This document shows, piece by piece, positions 56,756 through 64,000 of a stretch of 64,000 bases of DNA (its first letter is position 1; the number at the start of each line of letters is the position of its first letter). The position numbers were made by a program, and so were the translations under genes. The DNA is taken from positions 110,320,540 to 110,384,539 of the forward strand of contig OY726564.1 in assembly GCA_963383645.1 (NCBI GenBank), written 5' to 3'. The notes under the pieces are model-generated. The model saw nothing but the letters and a program-made list of their open reading frames with translations. It was not told where the DNA came from and did no database searches. The stretch comes from Muscardinus avellanarius. Its lineage: Eukaryota > Chordata > Mammalia > Rodentia > Gliridae.

Positions 56756-59275
56756 CTAATATAACTGATGAACATACATGCTAAAATTCTAAACAAAACA
56801 CTAGCTATACACACTGAAAACCATATCAAGAGAATCATATACCATGACCAAGTTGGTTTCATCCCAGAAAAGCAAGGTTGGTTCAACATGCGCTAATCAA
56901 TACATGTTATTTACCACATAAATAGAACTGAGAACAAAAACCACATGATCATATCAATAGATGCTGGAAAAGCATTTGAAAAAATTCAACACCCATACAG
57001 GTTAAAAACACTGCAGAAAACTGGAATAGAAAGGATGTACCTCAACATTATTAAGACAATATACAATAAACCCAAAGCCAACATCATATTAAATGGGGAC
57101 AAATACTGCAAGAATTCCCTCTAAAATCAGGAACATGACAAGGTAGCCCACTATCACCACTCCTTTCCAATATAGTCCTCGAGACTCTTGCCAGAGCAAT
57201 AAGACAAGAGAAGGAAATAAAAGAAATTCAAATAGAAAAAGAGGAATTAAAATTATCCTTGTTTGTAGATGACATGATACTATATGTAGAAGACCCAAAG
57301 AATTCAACCAAAAGACTAATGGAACTGATTAAACAATTCAGAAAAGTGGCAGGATACAAAATCAACCTAAATAAATTAGTTGCTTTTCTATATGCCAACA
57401 ATGAATCCACAAAGAAAAAAATAAAGAAAACTATTCCATTCACTATAACCTCAAAACCAATAAAATACCTAGGAATAAACCTAACCAAAGAAATAAAAGA
57501 CCTCTACAACAAAAACTACAAAACATTAAAGAAATAAATTGAAGAAGACCTTGTAAGATGAAAAGATTTCCCTTTCTCATGGATAGGCAGAATAAATATC
57601 ATCAAAATGGCCATTCTGCCAAAAATGATCTACAGATTCAATGCAATTCCTATTAAAATACCAATGACATTCTTCATAGACCTAGAAAAATCAGTCATGA
57701 ATTTTATATGGAGAAATAAAAGACCCAGAATAGCCAAAGTAATTCTCAGCAATAAGAGCTATATAGGAAGCATCACAATCTCTGACTTCAAATTATACTA
57801 CAGAGTAATAGTTGTTAAAACAGCATGGTATTGGCTCAACAACAGGCACACAGACCAAGGGAACAGATAAGAAGATACAGAAACAAATCCACTCACTTAC
57901 AGTCAATTTATCTTTGACTAAGGAGCCAAAATCATATACTGGAGAAAAGATAGTCTTTTCAACAAATGGTACTGGGAGAACTGGCTATCCATTTGTAGAA
58001 AGATGGAACTAAATCCTTACCTCTCACCATGCACAGGAATCAGCTTGAGATGGATCAAAGATTTGAAAATCAGATCAGAGACTGTGAAGCTATTATAGAA
58101 GGGCATAGGTTCAACACTCCAACATATAGACACAGGCAGTAACTTTCTCAACAAGACCTCCAAAGCACAGGAAATTAAAATAAGAATTAACAAGTTGGAT
58201 GGCATCAAACTAAAAAGTTTCTGTTCATCAAAGGAGACCATCAAGAATCTAAAGAGAAAGCTTACAGAATGGGAAGATCTTTACCAGCTACCACTCTGAT
58301 AGAGAGCTAATATCCAGAATATATAAAGAGCTCAAAAGACTCTACACTAACAAAACAAATAACCCAATTAGGAAATGGACAACTGAACTGAATAGACACT
58401 TCACAAAAGAATAGATACAAATGGCCAATAGATACATGAAAAAAAATGTTCAGCATCATTAACCATCGGGGAAATGCATATCAAAACTACACTGACATTC
58501 CATCTAACCCCAATCAGAGTGGCAAGCATAAAGAAGTCAAATAACAACAAATTCTGGCAAGGATGTGGAAAAATATGAACTCTTTTACACTGTTGGTGGG
58601 AGTGCAAACTAGCATAGCCACAATGGAGATCAATGTGAAGATTTCTGAGAAAATTTGGAATGAATCCACCATACAATCCAGCTATATCACTCCTGGGTAT
58701 CTTTCCAAAGAGGTTGAAATCAGAGAACTACAGTAATATATCATACCCATGTTCATAGCAGCACAATTCACAATAGCCAAAATACAGAACCAACCTAGGC
58801 CTCCATAAACAGATGAATGGATTGCAAAATTATGGGAAATACACACAATGGAATGCTACTCAGCAATAAAGAACAAAATTATGTCATTCACAAGAAGATG
58901 GAAAGATCTGGAGAACATTATGTTAAGTGAGATCAGCCAAGCACAGGAAGAGAAGGGATATAGGTTTTCTCTAATATGCTTAAACTAGGGTGTATTAGGG
59001 ATACCAGAGAGACTCCATATATAATGGAGAGGAAACCTCAGCAAAGCCAGAAAAAAGGGGTAGGTGAAGAAGAAGGCTGAGGTTTATTCATGGAAAAGCC
59101 ACATTTGAATTTGTGTATACATGTGAATATAACACTGTTAACTTGGACACTCAGTATTGGAAGGGAGAGAAAAGGAGAAGCGGGTAGAGGACACCAAGTA
59201 CTGTGTGAATATATGCCATTGTCAATATGATCCACATTACCATATGAGACTATAGTGCACCAATTAAAAAGATCA

Positions 59276-59640
59276 GTTTTTAAGAACAATTTATTATTTC
59301 TATTTTTTAAATAAAGTAACACACACAGGAGTGGGAGTGACTTTAAATAGAACAACAGAGATCTCCTTTCTCTCTAGACCCTTGGTCAGTAATGTTTCTC
59401 AAAATTACCTCCTCAGGGGTTCCTCACATATCTTTCCAGAAGTTCTATAAATTTATGTATGTCTTGGTAGCTGTTTATGTATTTATTTTGTTCGTTAGTA
59501 TTATACAAATGGGAAAATCTGACTTGTTTCATATTTTGAAGTAAAACATCTAGAAGAGATTCAAAATGTGACTGCGGGATTCAGCATATCTCAGTAGCTG
59601 AAACAAATAAAGTTCAACTATCAAGAAGGTCACATCTAGA
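59276..59640. other. No recognisable feature
   Basis: AT-rich spacer after L1 copy B. Confidence 0.4.
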
Positions 59641-60716
59641 AAAGCAAAATAAATATAGCTCACCAACCAAAACAGATACAGGAACCATGGCGGAAGGAAT
59701 CCAATAACTCTGAACTGCAGGATCCACTACAAAAATCCCAAGCATGTGACTGACCTGCTGCGGACCACAGGCCATGGGCCCAAACCACGAGCCCCAATGC
59801 AGCAGCCTCAAGAAATCCAGATAAATAATCCAAGCGCTTGGAAGCAGCCACAGACCTCCAACATTTTAGGTGGCAAGCCAAAATCCCGCATGTCCACCAA
59901 AGGCAGCACCCACAGTGGCCCAGCCCTCCAGAGACCCAGAGGAACTGTGTGCACACAGGACAGCCTCAGGATCCAGCAGCACAGCTGGGTCAGTGACCTG
60001 GCCCAAGGCAACCAGGTAATCGTGTGCACCCAGAAAAGGGATCCAGCATGCTAGTCCAGTTAGAACCTCCAGAGACACAGGAAAGGTGTTCAAGGTACGG
60101 TACCTGCACAAAGTCACAGGGAGCATGCCAGGTCTACATTAGAGGCCCTCTGCACAAAACATTCAGAGGCTAGAGAAGCAATCATGCAGAGACTGGGTCA
60201 AAATCTGACAATAGGGTACAGCGCAAATAAGAGACATTGGAATATATTCCAGAATCTACCAGTGACCAGACATACAAATATTATATGGACCCAGCCCCAT
60301 ATTTATAAATTAGTAGGACTTTTTTGTTTGCTTGTTTTTGTTTTTGTTTTGTTCCATTTGGGGTTTTATTTTTATTTTTATTTCTTTTATTCAGGTTTTT
60401 GCCAGTTTGGTTGGTTGTTTTGCTTTGTTGTCTCATGTGGTTGCTAGTTCTTCTTATTTTATTTTATTTTTGTCCTTTATTTTCTTTTTTCCTTTTCTCT
60501 TCTCTTTCCTATTTTTTTGACCTCAAAGTATAATTGTTAGCTTTTGTATCTTGTTTTGTGACTTTATTCATGTTTGTTTGCTCCTTACCCCCCATTCCTT
60601 TTATAAGCCTCCTCACACTAGCCTATCTGCTCTCTTCTCTCAAAACTTTATTTACCCTTACTGTATCTCCATGTTTAATACTCAAGGTATTTCATATCTC
60701 TATACATGAATGAATG
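59641..60716 (+). other. Unassigned two-part module preceding L1 copy C
   Basis: 59680-60150 is GC-richer with many CA/CC-rich words and contains ACCATGGCGGAAGG near 59686. 60315-60535 is strongly T-rich with GTTTTTGTTTTTGTTTTG. The layout recalls the 5' region of some mammalian L1s, but neither adjacent L1 joins it in register. A 102-codon frame (59746-60054) has no recognisable domain. Confidence 0.35.
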
Positions 60717-62945
60717 TTTTCAACATCATTAAGGCAATATACAATAATACCAAAGCCAACATCATATTGAATGAGGAAAAACTGCAAGAATTTTATCTAA
60801 AATGAGGAACAAGACGAGGATGCCCACTACCACCACTCCTCGAGACTCTTGCCACAGCAATAAGACAAGAGAAGGAAATAAAAGAAATTCTAATAGAAAG
60901 GGAATAATTAAAACTATCCTTATTTGCAGATGACATGATCCTTTATCTAGAAGACCCAAGGAACTCAACCAAAAGACTACTGGAGCTGATTAACCAATTC
61001 GGCAAAATAGCAGAATACAAAATAAATCTAAAGAAATTAGTTGCTTTTCTTTATGCCAACATTGAATCCACAAAGAAAAAAATAAAGAAAACTATTCCAT
61101 TCACTATAACCTCAAAACCAATAAAATACCTAGGAATAAACCTAACCAAAGAAATAAAAGACCTCTACAATAAAAACTATAAAACATTAAAGAAATTTGA
61201 AGAAGACCTTGGAAGATGAAAAGATTTCTCTTGCTCACGGATAGGCAGAATAAATATCATCAAAATGGCCATTCTGCCAAAAGTGATCTACAGATTCAAC
61301 GCAATTCCTATCAAAATACCAATGACATTCTTCATAGACCTAGAAAAATCAGTCATGGATTTTATATGGAGAAATAAAAGACCCAGAATAGCCAAAGTAA
61401 TTCTCAGCAATAAGAGCTATATAGGAGGCATCACAATCTCTAACTTCAAATTATACTACAGAGTAATAGTAGTTAAAACAGCATGATATTGGCTCAACAA
61501 CAGGCACACAGACCAAGGGAACAGATAAGAAGATACAGAAACAAATCCACTCACTTACAGTCAATTTATCTTTGACTAAGGAGCCAAAATCATATACTAG
61601 AGAAAGATAGCCTTTTCAACAAATGGTACTGGGAGAACTGGCTATCCATTTGTAGAAAGATGGAACTAAATCCTTACCTCTCACCATGTACAGAAATCAA
61701 CTCGAGATGGATCAAAGACTTAGAAATTAGACCAGAAACTGTGAAGTTACTAGAGGAGGGCATGGGCTCAACACTCCAACATATAGGCACAGGCAGTAAC
61801 TTTCTCAACAAGACCTCCAAAGCATAGGAAATTAAAATAAGAATTAACAAGTTGGATGGCATCAAACTAAAAAGTTTCTGTTCATCAAAGGAAACCATAA
61901 AGAACCTAAAGAGAAAGCCTACAGAATGGGAGAAGATCTTTACCAGCCACCATTCTGATAGAGGGCTAATATCCAGAATATATAAAGAGCTCAAAAGACT
62001 CTACAGAAGCAAAACAAATAACCCAATCAAGAAATGGACAACTGAATTGAATAGACACTTCACAAAAGAAGAGACAGAAATGGCCAATAGATACATGAAA
62101 AGATGGTCAACATCATTAGCCATCAGGGAGATGCAAATCAAAACTACCCTGAGATTCCATCTAACCCCAATCAGAGTGGCAAGCATAAAAAAAGCAAATA
62201 ACAACAAATACTGGCGAGGATATGGGGAAAGAGGAACTCCTTTACACTGTTGGTGGGAGTGCAAACTAGTTCATCCACTATGGAGATCAGTATGGAGATT
62301 CCTTAGAAAACTGGGAATGGATCCACCATATGATCCAGTTTTACCACTTCTGGGTATCTTTCCAAAGGGGTTGAAATCAGAGAACTATGGTAACATATGC
62401 ATACCCATGTTCATAGCAGCAAAAATTGTAATAGCCAAAATATGAAACCAACCTAGATCTCCATCAACAGATGAATAGATTGCAAAATTATGGGAATTAC
62501 ACACAATGGAATTCTGCTCAGCTATAAAAAAGAACAAAATCATGTCATTCGCAAGAAGATGGAAAGACCTGGAGAACATTATGTTAAGTAAGATCAGCCA
62601 AGCACAGAAGGAGGAGGGACTTTTGTTTTCTCTAATATGCTCAAACTAGGGAGTATTAGGGATATCAGAGGGACTCCAGACAATGGAGGAGAAACCTCAT
62701 CAAAGCTAGAATGGAAGCATAGTAGGGGAAGAAGGCTGAGGTTGATTAATGAAGGAGCTACTCCAAATTAGTGTAAAAATATAAATATAATATGGTTAAC
62801 CTGGACATTCATTGTTGGGAGGGGGAAGGGGATAGGGGGAAGGGTACCAAGCATAGTATGAATGTATGCCATTTTCAATATGCTCCACATAAAAATAAAA
62901 AATATATAACAAATTTTTTAAAAAACTTTAAAAAATAAAAAATAA
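60717..62945 (+). mobile_element. LINE-1 copy C, 5'-truncated ORF2 end plus 3' UTR
   Basis: Closely similar over its whole length to 57045-59275 of copy B. It encodes FADD (60923-60934), then two ORF2 blocks (60935-61219 and 61265-61486). A 197-residue C-terminal block at 61852-62445 contains [14 protein letters not shown] and [10 protein letters not shown], matching the L1 ORF2 carboxy-terminal region. Frameshifts and stops separate the blocks. The A-rich tail ends near 62945. I see no clear target-site duplication; the 5' edge at 60717 abuts an unassigned T-rich module. Confidence 0.9.
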
Positions 62946-62954
62946 AGTAATACA

Positions 62955-63475
62955 TCTATATTATCTATTTTTGAAAGCTGCATACTATTCCCTGATTGAT
63001 GAACATTTTAGGGTGTCTATTTTTTCTCATTACAAATGATACTGCAGTAGTTTGGATGTATATCCTTTCTGTTTTGTGGATATGTATTCTCCAAGTGAAT
63101 TATCCAAGGGAAATTCCCAGATAAGAAGCTTTGAGTGTGGTTGATTCTAATGTTTTTTGTTTACTTGCCCTCCACAGTGTAATTTGTCCCAATTTGTACT
63201 CTAAGGTTCAAGGTGTGCTTTTCTATGTATTAACATTTCTGGATTACTCAACTGTTTTCTCCTTTTCAATAATCTGATAGGTGCAGAATTATACTTTCTT
63301 TGTGTTTTTGTTTCAATATGTATTTCTTTAATTATTAATGAAGTTGAGCATAATTTCAATTATGTGTAATCTATTTATATTCATTTTCTGTGAAATACCT
63401 ATTTGTATTACTTTTTTCATTGATGTGAGATGACTTTTACTTATTGACTTGTAAAAATTATATTATGTTAAAAAA
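62955..63475 (-). mobile_element. Ancient L1 fragment
   Basis: GATTGATGAACATTTTAGGGTG, AATCTGATAGGTGCAGAATTA, TTTCTTTAATTATTAATGAAG and TTGAGCATAATTTC fit the antisense of an old L1 3' region. Confidence 0.5.
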
Positions 63476-63507
63476 TAGGAATAGTTTCTGGAAACACCAT
63501 GTTCTCC

Positions 63508-63718
63508 CACTGTAAGAGATGGTTATTCTGCTGTGTATTCATGTCATCAAAAGGATGCCCATTACCCCTTTCCATTGTCACTATTCCAGATTTAATTTAA
63601 ATTCTCAGAAAAAGTGACAGTGTTTATACCCCAATAGCTAATCCCTACTTTAGTCCTGGAAATGGTCCCTAGAAGGCTGACAGCAAAAACATCACATAAA
63701 AGCACTTAAAGGCAGACT
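63508..63718 (+). repeat. Long diverged direct repeat, copy 2
   Basis: Partner of 52475-52692 in the same orientation, about 11 kb away; similarity starts just upstream with AGTTTCTGG in both. Confidence 0.75.
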
Positions 63719-64000
63719 GGAAAGTGCTTTCTTTTGAAATTTTATATATTTTTGTAATTTTCCAATTGTCTTTTGACTCTCTTTAGAATATTTGTGGCTT
63801 TTCAGAAAGCTTCTTCTTCTTTGAAATATAGTGATGCACCAATATTTTTTCTTTCTGCCTTGTGTATTCATATCTTGGCTAGAAAATAATTAATTCCAAA
63901 AAAATATTAATTTTAAAATTTTGTGTGCTTTTCTTGACTACTTAATCCTGCCTCCCCTACCACTTTATGAAAGTAGAATAAAATTCAGGTTCTTTCCTGA
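63719..64000. other. No recognisable feature
   Basis: AT-rich end of the window. Confidence 0.4.

Larger units (their letters stand above)
53155..59275 (+). mobile_element. LINE-1 copy B, 5'-truncated, split by the DHX9 retrocopy
   Basis: L1 ORF2 sequence at 53155-53556 resumes at 56742 and runs to an A/T-rich 3' end near 59275. Recognisable pieces are the block before the RT core (RLENMEEISRFLSTYNLPKL), the RT motif region at 57259-57537, and the C-terminal block whose last part encodes the [14 protein letters not shown] zinc region (frame broken here). Several stops and frameshifts (for example the TAA ending the block at 57537) make it inactive. The RT catalytic motif reads FVDD (57262-57273) instead of the FADD of copies A and C; both aspartates remain. 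The start abuts a SINE, so it is 5'-truncated within ORF2. Confidence 0.9.

Overview
Mammalian nuclear DNA, almost certainly from a squirrel-family rodent (ground squirrel, marmot or tree squirrel). The basis is the dominant short repeat: about 45 copies of a roughly 200-bp element with a 7SL/B1-like left half (GCCGGGCGTGGTGGCGCACGC start) joined to a tRNA-Ala/ID-like right half (GGGGCTGGGGGTGTAGCTCAG, GGGTTCAATCCCCAGTACC). To my knowledge this B1-ID composite architecture is characteristic of sciurids. Several LINE-1 copies, old MIR/L2 fossils and MaLR-type LTRs fit a placental mammal. There are no bacterial genes, no CRISPR array and no operons. I recognise no multi-exon host gene, so the window reads as intergenic or intronic DNA.

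Layout. 1-14.7 kb: mostly unique DNA with SINEs, microsatellites, MIR/L2 fossils and MaLR LTRs. 14.7-18.3 kb: an ancient antisense L1, then a sense L1 broken by an LTR and by nested SINEs. 18.3-38 kb: alternating unique DNA and SINEs, with L1 tails and L2 fossils. 38.4-41.2 kb: an element with a 14-bp target-site duplication that has a GC-rich promoter region, an intact L1 ORF1 and an L1-like 3' end, but no ORF2; antisense L1 sequence lies where ORF2 should be. 41.2-47.3 kb: SINE-rich DNA with odd tandem repeats near 43.5 kb. 47.3-51.1 kb: L1 copy 'A', split by a 441-bp solo LTR and two SINEs. 53.15-59.3 kb: L1 copy 'B', containing a processed DHX9 retrocopy. 60.7-62.9 kb: L1 copy 'C', closely related to B.

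The most notable item is the DHX9 retrocopy (53557-56741). It is a 5'-truncated, poly(A)-tailed cDNA copy of the DEIH-box RNA helicase A mRNA, flanked by a 14-bp duplication of L1 sequence. It retains an uninterrupted 951-codon frame (950 residues plus stop) covering the whole helicase core, the C-terminal accessory domains and a long glycine-rich tail. It lacks the two double-stranded-RNA-binding domains, and no in-frame AUG lies upstream of the Walker A motif. The second is the ORF1-only L1 at 38.4 kb, which resembles the 'half-L1' (HAL1) type of element. I see no multi-gene system. The biology here is retrotransposition: L1 machinery has mobilised SINEs, a host mRNA and an ORF1-only derivative, often nested inside one another, and SINE tails have seeded most of the microsatellites.
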